64,000 bases of DNA from Prorocentrum cordatum (lineage: Eukaryota; Sar; Dinophyceae; Prorocentrales; Prorocentraceae): positions 301,724 to 365,723 of the forward strand of contig CAUYUJ010014629.1 in NCBI GenBank assembly GCA_963575745.1. Direction: 5' to 3'. Below the pieces are notes generated by a model. That model was not told where the DNA came from, did no database searches, and was given only the letters and a program-made list of their open reading frames with translations. The position numbers and the translations under genes were made by a program. Positions 33,075 through 44,494 of the stretch are shown here, one piece after another. Position 1 is the first letter of the stretch, and every line of letters starts with the position of its first letter.

Positions 33075-34252
33075 CTACTCGCTGACTTGAGGCCTGAATA
33101 TGGAGGAAGTATCAGGCGGGAGCCTCGTCTGTGAGAGAATTGTGAGGAAGTCTCAGGCGGGAGCCCCCTCCCTATGGGGCCCGCACTTCATGTTGGCAAT
33201 CCGAGCGGGTCACCCTGAAACCTGTAACTGTCGTCACTTTTGCGCTCCTGAGGTTTGATTACTCAGGCGGGAGCCCCCTCCCTATGGGGCCCGCACTTCA
33301 TGTTGGCAATCCGAGCGGGTCATCCGCAACGTGTAACTGTCGTCACTTTTGGGCTCTTGAGGCCTGAATATGGAGGAAGTCTCGAGCGGGAGCCCCGTCT
33401 GTGAGTGAATTGCGAGGAAGTCTCAGGCGGGAGCCCCCTCCCTATGGGGCCCGCACTTCATGTTGGTAATCCGAGCGGGTCATCCGCAACGTGCAACTGT
33501 CGTCACTTTTGGGCTCTTGAGACCTGAATATGGAGGAAGTCTCGAGCGGGAGCCTCGTCTGTGAGTGAATTGTGAGGAAGTCTCAGGCGGGAGCCCCCTC
33601 CCTATGGGGCCCGCACTTCATGTTTGAATCCGAGCGGGTCATCCGCAACGTGCAACTGTCGTCACTTTTGGGCTCTTGAGGCTGAATATGGAGGAAGTCT
33701 CGAGCGGGAGCCTCGTCTGTGAGTGAATTGCGAGGAAGTCTCAGGCGGAAGCCCCCTCCCTATGGGGCCCGCACTTCATGTTCGAATCCGAGCGGGTCAT
33801 CCGCAACGTGTAACTGTCGTCACTTTTGGGCTCTTGAGGCCTGAATATGGAGGAAGTCTCGAGCGGGAGCCTCGTCTGTGAGTGAATTGCGAGGAAGTCT
33901 CAGGCGGGAGCCCCCTCCCTATGGGGCCCGCACTTCACGTTCGAACCGAGCGGGTCATCCGCAACGTGCAACTGTCGTCACTTTTGGGCTCTTGAGGCCT
34001 GAATATGGAGGAAGTCTCGAGCGGGAGCCTCGTCTGTGAGTGAATTGCGAGGAAGTCTCAGGCGTGAGCCCCCTCCCTACGGGGCCCGCTTCCTGAGGCG
34101 CTGGCCGAGGCGGCGACGGCGCTGAAGAATTGATTTGCTCGCCCCGACGAGGGGGAAGGGGAGGTGCACATGGAGAAAAGGCAGGGGGATGAGGAGGGAA
34201 GGGGCATGGGGGAGGCCGACGACGTGGAGGAGGTGGCGCGAGAGGAGGAGGT
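32682..34252 (+). repeat. Higher-order repeat copy 1
   Basis: Order: TCTCTGCACACCCTCCGCGC, (TCC)n, mixed ATC/ACC repeat with CGCACGATCACTCACC, pure (ATC)n, ACTACTCGCTGACTTGAGG, 159-bp satellite units (33085-34090), then a GC/purine-rich block starting GGCCGAGGCGGCGACGG. It ends where the block joins copy 2 directly, without its (GGA)n tail. Confidence 0.88.
33085..34090 (+). repeat. 159-bp satellite array A
   Basis: CTATGGGGC recurs at 33172, 33272, 33442, 33602, 33760 and 33919, giving a 158-160 bp period (one unit is shortened). Each unit contains GAGGAAGTCTC twice and usually GTTCGAATCCGAGCGGGTCA. Confidence 0.95.
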
Positions 34253-34303
34253 CAGCATCACCATCACCATCGCACGATCACTCACCATCATCGGCACCGA
34301 ACG

Positions 34304-34382
<79 letters not shown>

Positions 34383-34419
34383 GCATCAGCATCATCATCA
34401 TCATCAGCATCAGCATTAG

Positions 34420-34460
<41 letters not shown>

Positions 34461-35908
34461 GCATCATCGTCATCATCATCATCACTACTCGCTGACTTGA
34501 GGCCTGAATATGGAGGAAGTATCAGGCGGGAGCCCCGTCTGTGAGTGAATTGTGAGGAAGTCTCAGGCGGGAGCCCCCTCCCTATGGGGCCCGCACTTCA
34601 TGTTGGTAATCCGGGCGGGTCATCCTGAAACCTGTAACTGTGGTCATTTTTGCGCTCCTGAGGTTTGATTACTGAGGAAGTATCAGGCGGGAGCCTCGTC
34701 TGTGAGTGAATTGTGAAGAAGTCACAGGCGGGAGCCCCCTCCCTATGGGGCCCGCGCTTCATGTTCGAATCCGAGCGGGTCATCCGCAACGTGCAACTGT
34801 CGTCACTTTTGGGCTCTTGAGGCTTGAATATGGAGGAAGTCTCGAGCGGGAGCCTCGTCTGTGAGTGAATTGCGAAGAAGTCTCAGGCGGAAGCCCCCTC
34901 CCTATGGGGCCCGCACTTCATGTTGGTAATCCGAGCGGGTCATCCGAAACGTGTAACTGTCGTCAGGCTTGGGCTCCTGAGGCCTGAATATGGAGGAAGT
35001 CCCGAGCGGGAGCCTCGTTTGTGAGTGAATTGCGAGGAAGTCTCAGGCGGAAGCCCCCTCCCTATGGGGCCCGCACTTCATGTTCGAATCCGAGCGGGTC
35101 ATCCGCAACGTGCAACTGTCGTCACGTTTGGGCTCTTGAGGCCTGAATATGGAAGAAGTCTCGAGCGGGAGCCTCGTCTGCGAGTGAATTGCGAAGAAGT
35201 CTCAGGCGGAAGCCCCCTCCCTATGGGGCCCACACTTCATGCTCGAATCTGAGCGGGTCATCCGAAACGTGTAACTGTCGTCATTGTTGTGCTCTTGAGA
35301 CCTGAATATGGAGGAAGTCTCGAGCGGGAGCCTCGTGTGTGAGTGAATTGCGAGGAAGTCTCAGGCGGGACCCCCCCCCCCCCCTTATGGGGCCCGCACT
35401 TCATGTTCGAATCCGAGCGGGTCATCCGCAACGTGCACCTGTCGTCACTTTGGGGCCCTTGAGACCTGAATATGGAGGAAGTCTCGAGCGGGAACCTCGT
35501 CTGTGAGTGAATTGCGAGGAAGTCTCACGCGGGAGCCCCCTCCCTACGGGGCCCGCTTCCCGAGGCGATGGCCGAGGCGGCGACGGCGCTGAGGAAAATG
35601 GATTTGCTTGCCCCGACGAGGGGAAAGGGGATGTGCACATGGAGAAAAGGCAGGGGGATGAGGAGGGAAGGGGCATGGGGGAGGCCGACGACGAGAGGGA
35701 GGTGGCGCGAGAGGAGGAGGGGGAGGAGGAGGAGGAGGAGGAGGAGGAGGAGGAGGAGGATGAGAAAGAGGAGGAGGAAGAGAAATAGAAGGGGGAAGAC
35801 AGGGCAGTGCAGGGGGCGAGAGGAGAGGGTGTCCGCCAGGGGGAGGAGGAAAGGGCAAAGGGTAAGCTAAACAGATTCTCATGTGGGGTCCTACCGTCGG
35901 AGTAATTT
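34253..35908 (+). repeat. Higher-order repeat copy 2, 5' truncated
   Basis: Begins within the ATC/ACC part (CAGCATCACCATCACCATCG), so the TCTCTGC head and the TCC tract are missing. Then (ATC)n, 159-bp units (34493-35550), and a purine block with (GGA)n and AGAAATAGAAGGGG, ending TACCGTCGGAGTAATT. Confidence 0.88.
34493..35550 (+). repeat. 159-bp satellite array B
   Basis: About seven units of the same 159-bp family. Some carry GCGCTCCTGAGGTTTGATTA, a variant also seen in arrays A and C. Confidence 0.95.
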
Positions 35909-36087
35909 TCTCTGCGCACCCTCCGCGCAGGATCTTTCCTCCTCCTCTTCTTCCCTCTCCTCTGCTCCTCTTTGCTTCCTCCTCCGCATCATCATCACCA
36001 TCACCATCACTCCCCACTCATCATCATCATCACCATCAGCATCACCATCACCATCGCACGATCACTCACCAGCATCGGCATCGAACG

Positions 36088-36179
<92 letters not shown>

Positions 36180-38049
36180 TATCATCACTACTCGCTGACT
36201 TGAGGCCTGAATATGGAGGAAATGTCAGGCGGAGTCTCGTTTGTGAGTGAATTGTAACGAAGTCTCAGGCGGGAACCCCCTCCCTATGGGGCCCGCACTT
36301 CATGTTCGAATCCGAGCGGGTCATCCGCAACGCACGTTTGGGCTCTTGAGACCTGAATATGGAGGAAGTCTCGAGCGGGAGCCTCGTCTGTGAGTGGATT
36401 GCGAGGAAGTCTCAGGCGGGAGCCCCCTCCCTATGGGGCCCGCACTTCATGTTCGAACCCGAGCGTCATCCGCAACGTGTAACTGTCGTCACCGTTGGGC
36501 TCTCGAGGCCTGAATATGGAGGAAGTATCAGGCGGGAGCCTCGTCTGTGAGTGAATTGTGAAGAAGTCTCAGGCGGGAGTCCCCTCCCTATGGGGCCCGC
36601 ACTTCATGTTCGAATCCGAGCGGGTCATCCGCAACGTGCAACTGTCGTCACTTGTGGGCTCTTGAGATCTGAATATGGAGGAAGTATCAGGCGGGAGCCT
36701 CGTCTGTGAGTGAATTGTGAGGAAGTCTCAGGCGGGAGTCCCCTCCCTATGGGGCCAGCACTTCATGTTCGAATCCGAGCGGGTCATCCGCAACGTCTAA
36801 CTGTCGTCACGTTTGGGCTCTTGAGGCCTGAATATGGAAGAAGTCTCGAGCGGGAGCCTCGTCTGTGAGTGAATTGTGAGGAGGTCTCAGGCGGGAGCCC
36901 CCTCCCTATGGGGCCCGCACTTCATGTTCGAATCCGAGCGGGTCATCCGCAACGTTTAACTGTCGTCACTTTTGGGCTCTTGAGGCCTGAATATGGAGGA
37001 AATCTCGAGCGGGAGCCTCGTCTGCGAGTGAATTGCGAAGAAGTCTCAGGCGGGAGCCCCCTCCCTATGGGGCCCGCACTTCACGTTGGTAATCCGAGCG
37101 GGTCATCCTGAAACCTGTAACTGCTGTCACTTTTGCGCCCCTGAGGTTTGATTACTGGGGAAGTATCAGGCGGGAGCCTCGTCTGTGGTGAATTGCGAGG
37201 AAGTCTCAGGCGGGAGCCCCCTCCCTATGGGGCCCGCACTTCATGTTGGAATCTGAGCGGGTCATCCGCAACGTGTAACTGTCGTCACTTTTGGGCTCTT
37301 GAGGACTGAATATGGAGGAAGTATCAGGCGGGAGCCTCGTCCGTGAGTGAATTGTGAGGAAGTCTCAAGCGGGAACCCCTTCCCTATGGGGCCCGCACTT
37401 CATGTTCGAATCCGAGCGGGTCATCCGCAACGTCTAACTGTCGTCACGTTTGGGCTCTTGAAACTTGAATATGGAGGAAGTATCAGGCGGGAGCCTCGTC
37501 TGTTAGTGAATTGTGAGGAAGTCTCAGGCGGGAGTCCCCTCCCTATGGGGCCCGCACTTCATGTTCGAATCCGAGCGGGTCATCCGCAACGTGCAACTGT
37601 CGTCACTTTTGGGCTCTTGAGACTTGAATATGGAGGAAGTCTCGAGCGGGAGCCTACGGCCCAGCCCGAAGGTTTGTCCCGACGGCTTCGCGATCTAGCC
37701 GTCGGCAGACGCGCGCGCGCTGGCCGAGGCGGCGACGGCGCTGAGGAAAATGGATTTGCTTGCCCCGACGAGGGGGAAGGGGAGGTACACATGGAGAAAA
37801 GGCAGGGCGATGAGGAGGGAAGGGGCATGGGAGAGGCCGACGACGAGGAGGAGGTGGCGCGAGAGGAGGAGGAGGAGGAGGAGGAGGAGGAGGAGGAGGA
37901 GGAGGAGAAAGAGGAGGAGGAAGAGAAATAGAAGGGGGAAGAGAGGGCAGTGCAGGGGGCGAGAGGAGAGGGTGTCCGCCAGGGGGAGGAGGAAAGGGCA
38001 AAGGGTAAGCTAAACAGATTCTCATGCGGGGTCCTACCGTCGGAGTAAT
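35909..38049 (+). repeat. Higher-order repeat copy 3, longest
   Basis: Full order from TCTCTGCGCACCCTCCGCGC to CGTCGGAGTAATT. It has the largest 159-bp array (36195-37655) and an extra 60 bp before the purine block (about 37655-37720). Confidence 0.88.
36195..37655 (+). repeat. 159-bp satellite array C
   Basis: About nine to ten units of the 159-bp family. The unit equals 53 codons, so a frame stays open over two units and continues into the acidic (GGA)n block up to 37931. This is repeat-driven and not evidence of a gene. Confidence 0.95.
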
Positions 38050-38109
38050 TATGTTTAAGGTATTTTCTATTTTTCGTCGAAAATCCCCCTGTAGGGGGGC
38101 AGGCCCGAC

Positions 38110-39087
38110 TTAAGACTGGGGCGGGGCTTCCAGGAGCTCCGGGAAGACCAGGGAGCCGGGAACCTGCAGGGGCGTCCAAAGGGGGGCCCCTGGGCGACGG
38201 ACCCGCGGGTTCCCATATCGGCAAGCAAGCAAGCAAGAAGTCATACACCCGGAGGAGCGTAGGACACTGGACTGGAAAAATGCTGCGGGCCAAAAACTCA
38301 AACTCGGACCGCGCGGCGCTATACGGTCAGCTTTGCTGAGCGTGCGAATTGCCGCCAGGAAACTTCGTCGTCAGCCAAGAGTGGGTTTAACTTTGATATG
38401 CCGCCTGCCGCAGCGCAAGCGACTCGTAGCACCTGGGTTGTCCAATCTGCGCGTGGCCGGCCTACCTTTCTCACGTATCGGTCTGCTGCCGGCCTGAAAC
38501 TTCCAGAACAAAAGGTGGGGGGTGATTGAGTTTGTTCCCCCCTGGCTTGGCTTGCAAAAATATAGAAGTGAGAATGGATTCACGAAAACCGATGCGATGG
38601 GGGGAAATCCAAATGAAGCTGGACGAAAAACTGAGCAGGCAGCAGCTGGGGTGGGCAGGGTGCCAGGTTGAGCCCTCTCCGAGCGGGGGTTGGTTTGTGC
38701 AGTGTGGCCTCGGTACACGGCTGATTGTGAGAATAGCTGTGCTAATTACACGGTCGGCGACCCACAGTTGAGCAGTTGCCCCTCCGCCGAAGGGCCAACA
38801 TGGCCTCTGCTGTACTCAGTTGTATATATACGACCACCCTGCGGGTGATAAGGAGGTTGGGGGGGAGGGTCCCAGCAATGGGCAACAGTTGTGATTGTTG
38901 TTGTGACGATGCCAATGGAGAGTGTTGCGTTGCCGCTCGCTCTTGAGAGCGTCGGTGTCGAGTTGTTTACATCACCCAACGTTAGTTGGCGCCTTGGTAC
39001 CATTCGTCCCTCCCCCTGGGAACCTGCCCAACCTGATCAACGGCAGCCAACGGCGGAATGTGGTCACAGAATCATCATCAACAACAA
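38110..39087. other. No gene recognised
   Basis: About 1 kb of mixed-composition unique sequence. It contains TTGTATATATACG at about 38820, but no gene downstream that could use it. A short plus frame at 38526-38771 has ordinary composition but no known domain. Confidence 0.35.
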
Positions 39088-39782
<695 letters not shown>

Positions 39783-39980
39783 GGGACACCGGCGGGACAC
39801 CGACGGGACACGGGCGGGACACCGGCGGGACACCGCGGGCCCCCAGACGCCCGGACGGCAATCACTTGGTCCAGCCGCGCCTCAGCCACACGGCACCCCA
39901 GCGGGACACCGGGCGGGACACCGCGGGCCCCCAGACGCCCGGACGGCAATCATTTGGTCCGGCCGCGCCTCAGCCACAGG
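39783..39980. repeat. CGGGACACCGG minisatellite and 65-bp duplication
   Basis: Five or six GGGACACCGG(C) units, then a 65-bp segment starting GCGGGCCCCCAGACGCCCGG that repeats about 90 bp later. Confidence 0.9.
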
Positions 39981-40351
39981 AGACTTTCTCTCGCCCGCCC
40001 ACGCAGCTTCGCCTCGCCCGCACGCACGGCACGCACGAACACGAAACCGAAATCGATTTCCCCGTAGGGGGGCTCTCCGTTCCACTTCGATCTCACCCAC
40101 CAACCTCCGACAGAGGTCCTGGCTCGGGGCGTCGGGCGTGGATGCCAGAGTGAGACTGGTTTTCATTCCGTCTCTCCCTGATCCTCCCTCCTCCTCCCAG
40201 CGTAACGATAGTCACGAGCATGCATTCAAACTGGTTGGGAACCCTGGTGGGAGCACCCCGTCCACCTCGAGTGAGACGGTGTCGATGAGAGGAGTGCTGC
40301 GAATCGGCGGTGGGAGAAAAAAGAAGCAGCCGATGATAATAAGGGAAAGCA
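39981..40351. other. No gene recognised
   Basis: Unique sequence before the AC microsatellite. Confidence 0.35.
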
Positions 40352-40352
40352 A

Positions 40353-40395
<43 letters not shown>

Positions 40396-40412
40396 ACACA
40401 CACACACACACG
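40352..40412. repeat. (AC)n microsatellite
   Basis: About 30 AC units with one TA step. Confidence 0.96.
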
Positions 40413-40582
40413 GTGACGCGTAGATGTAAAGGCGAGGAAGGAACACGGAAGCCCAAATGAAGAAGCACGCGCTCCCTCTCCAAAGGACGGGAACTACGCT
40501 CGAGCACCAACACACAGATGCTGTCCATCGTCCTGGGAAAGGATCGGTAAGCATAAACGCCCCTCCTGGCTTGGCCAGGGAG

Positions 40583-40705
40583 ACACGCACGCACATACAC
40601 GCACACACACAAACACACACACACACACACCTACGCACACACGCACGCACGCACGCACGCACGCAAACACACACACACACACACACACACAAACAAACAC
40701 ATACG
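40583..40705. repeat. (AC)n/(ACGC)n microsatellite
   Basis: AC units with ACGC and AAAC variants. Confidence 0.96.
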
Positions 40706-40837
40706 CCGATCCTGGCGTGGATCGTTCGATCTTGCACGATCATGGCATTTCGACAGCGCCGATCGTTCCATATCGCCGAGCTCCAAAACACTGGCTGGCG
40801 TTGTACATTGAACGCCCGCCCTGAGGTCGCCGCCGCG

Positions 40838-41731
40838 TCAACGCGGCGCTAACCTGCCATAACTATCCACACAGGCACGAACCTGCCGTATCTGCTTCGA
40901 TCCCGTCGCCCCAAATTCCTGGTCCACAGGACCGCTGTCCGCCGCAGCCGCCTGCCGCCCGCCAACGGGGGGCTCGCCTGCGACGGCCTCAGCCTCGGCG
41001 CCAGTAGGCCGGCAGGCCACAAGCCCCTCGGAGGCCTCCGAGGCCTCAAAAGCCTCGGAGACCTCGGAAGCCTGGCAGGCCTCTGCCTCGACGGCGGCGG
41101 GCTGGGCGATGGCGGACGCCACGGGGGCTTCGGCCCCGGCGGCAACCAGCAGGCCCCCGGCTGGCGCCGCTGCCGACTCGGCGGCCGGCTGGTCGGCAGC
41201 GGCGCACGCCTCAGAAGCCTCGGCCTGGGAGGCCGCTGGCGGCTCCGCCGCCACCGCCCCGGCGCCCGCGGCGGCCGGCTGGCAGGCAGCAGCGGGCGCC
41301 TCGGCCTCGTCGGCTGCCGACGTGCCCGATGCCGGCTCCGCGGCGCCTGCGGTGGCCGGCTGGCCCCCGTCGGCGAGCGCCTCGGCGGCCTCGGCCTCGG
41401 GCGACTGCGGCGGGCGGCAGGCGGGCACCTCCACCGCCCCGGCAGGCGCCACGGCGGCCTCCGGCTCGGCTCGGCCCAGCTGGTCGCCCCCGGAAGCCTC
41501 GGCCTGGACGGCCGGGCGGGCGCCGCTGGGCTCCTCGGGGGCCTCGCGGTCCGCAGCCTCTGGCCAGCTGGCGATAGTCGCCTCGGTCGGGCACCCCGCC
41601 CCCCCCCGAGGCCTCGCTCTCCCCATCCCAGGCCTCCGGCGCATGGAGCAAAGAGTCCAGGCGGTCGGCTTGACGCCATGGTTGGCCTCTGGAGGCCTGC
41701 TGCGCCGGGCCTCGAGACCGTCAAGGAACAA
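40838..41731 (-). CDS. Ala/Glu/Pro-rich open frame, possible exon
   Basis: Minus frame of 297 residues. Family not recognised. It is rich in Ala, Glu, Pro, Gly and Ser with acidic clusters (AEAEAVAGEPPV, EASEVSEAFEASEASEG), typical of a disordered linker. It is the longest frame here not built on a microsatellite. Its first 45 residues read less like protein than the alternative frame (DSLLHAPEAWDGESEASGGG). The switch between the two coincides with a run of eight G on the minus strand at about 41601, so an indel there is likely. CAG followed by GTTCGTG near 40885 could be a splice donor. Confidence 0.35.
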   Translation of the reverse strand: MFLDGLEARRSRPPEANHGVKPTAWTLCSMRRRPGMGRARPRGGAGCPTEATIASWPEAADREAPEEPSGARPAVQAEASGGDQLGRAEPEAAVAPAGAVEVPACRPPQSPEAEAAEALADGGQPATAGAAEPASGTSAADEAEAPAAACQPAAAGAGAVAAEPPAASQAEASEACAAADQPAAESAAAPAGGLLVAAGAEAPVASAIAQPAAVEAEACQASEVSEAFEASEASEGLVACRPTGAEAEAVAGEPPVGGRQAAAADSGPVDQEFGATGSKQIRQVRACVDSYGRLAPR

Positions 41732-42305
41732 CAGCGGATGAAAAACCAGCCCTGGGGAAGTGGTCGAGATGTCCTGGGGCCCACGCGTCGAACATATCGA
41801 AGCGCTGGACGACTGGGCTGGACTCCGCGGTCCGCCTGCCTGGTCAGACTACTGCGGCCCTGGTAGTGGACCCCTTGACGGCGGCCATGGCCTGGAAGTG
41901 TCCACGTACTATCTGGAGACATGTCTCTACCCCACGGACGCTTACCATCCTGACCAGCACCCCCACCTCAAACCAGGTGCGGCCACACAGCGGAGCCTGG
42001 AGGGTCCACGGGGAAGGCAAGCGAGAGATCCGAACTTGAGAAAGCTACTTCGCTCTCGGCCCCTACCAGTCCCCTCGCCCCTCCCAGGCATCGTCCCAGC
42101 CAGCCCCCGAGCCGAGCGCGAGCGCGATACGGGGGCACGCGATTGTCCTCTCGCGCCCTGGTGAGCGACGCGGGAAACGAGGCCTTGCGCACCAAGGCAC
42201 AGCGACCTGACGCGGCGGCTCACGCAGGGCGCCACCGCGGTGCAGGCCGCCAGCGCGGCGCACCTCGTGTGCAGGCGCTTGTGTGCGACCTTTACTCAAG
42301 ATCGC
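41732..42305. other. No gene recognised
   Basis: Unique GC-rich sequence, no coding signal that I trust. Confidence 0.35.
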
Positions 42306-42325
42306 CCAGATGGGGTCGGAGCAGC

Positions 42326-42508
42326 TGGGGTCGGAGGACCGCGCCACATCGCCGATGCATCGCCGATGCATCGGCAGAGCACCGGCGATGCATTGGCGGC
42401 GGCGGCGGCGGCGATGCATGGGCGGCGTCGGTGTGGAGAAGCTCGGGCTCCACCACATCGACTCGCATCGCAAATACTTCGGTGCTGCGGCGCGACCCTC
42501 CGACCCCA
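42326..42508. mobile_element. 183-bp foldback element with GATGCATC cores
   Basis: The left end TGGGGTCGGAGGACCGCGCC (42326-42345) and the right end GGCGCGACCCTCCGACCCCA (42489-42508) are inverted repeats matching at 18 of 20 positions. Inside are several CGATGCATCGG or GATGCATT cores and a GGC run. The left part is related to 25953-26046. Confidence 0.7.
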
Positions 42509-43750
42509 CATGGGAGGCACGGACTTACGCAGGTAGCCTGCGCGCACACGCCTGTCCTCGCAAGCCCGCCTCCCTGCCCAAAACGTTTACCTGCGGTCTG
42601 CTTCGTCCCAGCGCGCACGGGCCCGCCTGCTCCGGCTGGCCGCCCGGCGAGGCCACCGGCGGCGCCGCCGAGAGTCCGAGCGCCTCGGGCTGGGCGAGAG
42701 AGCGGCGGACCCCAGGAAGCAAGATGGAAAAAAGGCCGCGAAGCGAATCTACACTCACTTTTTTGATCTGCAGGGCGAGAGCGAACCTCTTCCGCTGAAA
42801 GCTAAGCGGGGCGCGCACAGCTTTAATTAGCAGAGAACGGGCGGACGGAAGGAGGCGGGGCCTCACGCGGCCGGGAGAGGGCGAAGCCCAGGGATCAGGC
42901 GGTGCCGAAGTTGACGTGCAGGAAAAGGAACACCTTGGACAGGAGCCCGGTGGTGAAGCCCCGGGAGGAAGAAAGCCAGTGGTGGTGCCGTCAGCGGCGC
43001 TTCGAAAACACCAGCGAATCTACACTCACACGAGAGCAGGAAAACCCTGGAGTCCCGCACGAGGTCCCCAGGGAGTGGAGGATCCACTCGAGGGCGCGCC
43101 CACGACGGCGACGGACGGCGGACGACGACGAAGGCGTGTCCAGCGGGCGCGCCTTCGCCACGCCAGCAGGCACCGCCGCGGCTATCTCGGCGCGATCCTG
43201 GCTGGCGGGCGCGGCGGGGGGGGGTCGGAAGCGGCCAAGAGGGGGTGCAAATCATGACTGGCGGCATGTGCGCGGCCCAGCGGGGGGGCCAGGGACGTAA
43301 TGAAATAAGAAGAGGCGCCATAAAATCTGGGGAAATATCATGGACCCCGCCATGATATCCACCCCCCCCCCCTAGTCATCACCCCCCTCTTTTCCGCCCC
43401 CGAATGTGGTGGTGCAAACACATGCCGCTTCACTGCCAGGGGAACCGATGACCCCGGGCCCCAGCAAGCCGTGGATGTGTACATCCTCGGGCGCGAGGGG
43501 GGGGCAAAGGATGTCTGCACCCAGTGGCTCCTGGGGCCACGGGCCATCGGCCTCCTGGGCGGTGAAGATGTGGCCGGGCGGCGGCGGGAGGGGAAACAGG
43601 ACGCGCGGCGGGGGATGGGGGGGACAACGGGGGGTAAAGCTCGCTCGAGGAGTCGCGTTTCCACTCGCGAGGTCTCTCGGGGGGCGAGGGGGAGCCCGTT
43701 CGAGGAAGGGGAAGAAAGGGAGGAGAGGGGGAAAGGAGGACAGGGGGAGA
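42509..43750. other. No gene recognised
   Basis: 1.2 kb, GC-rich. GCGAATCTACACTCAC occurs at about 42743 and again at about 43014. No frame is convincing. Confidence 0.4.
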
Positions 43751-43882
43751 ATGATGATGATGATGCTGATGCTGATGCTGATGCTGATGCTGATGCTGAT
43801 GTTGATGCTGATGCTGCTGCTGATGATGATGATGATGATGATGATGCTGATGATGATGATAATGATGATGAAGATGATGGTT

Positions 43883-43914
<32 letters not shown>

Positions 43915-44105
43915 GGTGATGATTGCGATGAGGCTGATGCTGATGTGACGATGATGATATTGATGATGGTGGTCTTGATGATGACGGTGGTGCTGATGTT
44001 GATGGTGATGGCGACGATGATGGTGATGATGATGGTGATGGTGGTGGTGATGATGATGTTGCTGCTGGTGGTGATGGTGGTGATGATGGTGATGATGAGG
44101 ATGGT
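43751..44105. repeat. (GAT)n microsatellite with GCT and GGT variants
   Basis: About 350 bp of GAT units. Confidence 0.97.
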
Positions 44106-44494
44106 GGTGCAAATCCTTCAAACGAGGACGGGCGGGCTTGGGAGTTTGATAACAAACATACGTTCGTGCGGCCCTTCCTCAGTATCCAACACAACACACA
44201 CACACACACACACTACAGTTGTCTCTACTCCGAAGACGATGACCATGGTCATTGTGTTATTTGTACGGCAGAAGAGAACGGTGGCACGAAGCGTTTGCAA
44301 TGATTCCGAGAACGCATCGAGCACGAGCAGACAGCCTTGACGCACATTTGGCAAAACTACATCACGGCTTCAGGCCGCAAATCATCCACATACTGGACCG
44401 AAGCAACTCGTCAGTAGCGCATCGAATGGATTCAGCCGTCGGGTCGGCAACCCTGATAGCGAAACGTACCGATGCAGATTTGCACACGACGCCG
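44106..44494. other. No gene recognised; (AC)n at 44190-44212
   Basis: Unique sequence with a short AC tract. Confidence 0.35.

Larger units (their letters stand above)
32495..38109. mobile_element. 5.6-kb TIR element filled by a higher-order repeat
   Basis: The left end at 32495 (GTCGGGCGTGTCCCCTACAG, then A/T-rich CCCCAAAAAATA and GACTATTTTTGGACTATG up to about 32630) equals the left half of the 187-bp TIR family. The right end (about 38050-38109: TTTTCGTCGAAAATCCCCCT ... GGCAGGCCCGAC) equals its right half. Neither half has its partner next to it, and they face each other as in an intact element. Flanks are TTAT and TTAA, as at 6948-7134. Between them lie three copies of a higher-order repeat. 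I infer that repeats entered or grew inside one TIR element. Confidence 0.75.

Noticed and set aside
33085-37655. Spliced-leader relics in the 159-bp satellite (CTTTTGGGCTCTTGAGG)
   Set aside because: The likeness to TTTTGGCTCAAG is short and needs two mismatches and an insertion; the CCGTAGCC part is absent.
33085-37655. tRNA genes suggested by GTTCGAATCC
   Set aside because: No T-stem pairs around it, and no acceptor stem or A-box at the right distance.
37347-37931. Plus frame joining two 159-bp units to an acidic Glu-rich tail
   Set aside because: It arises because 159 is divisible by three and the tail is a GGA microsatellite; the other higher-order copies do not keep the same joined frame.
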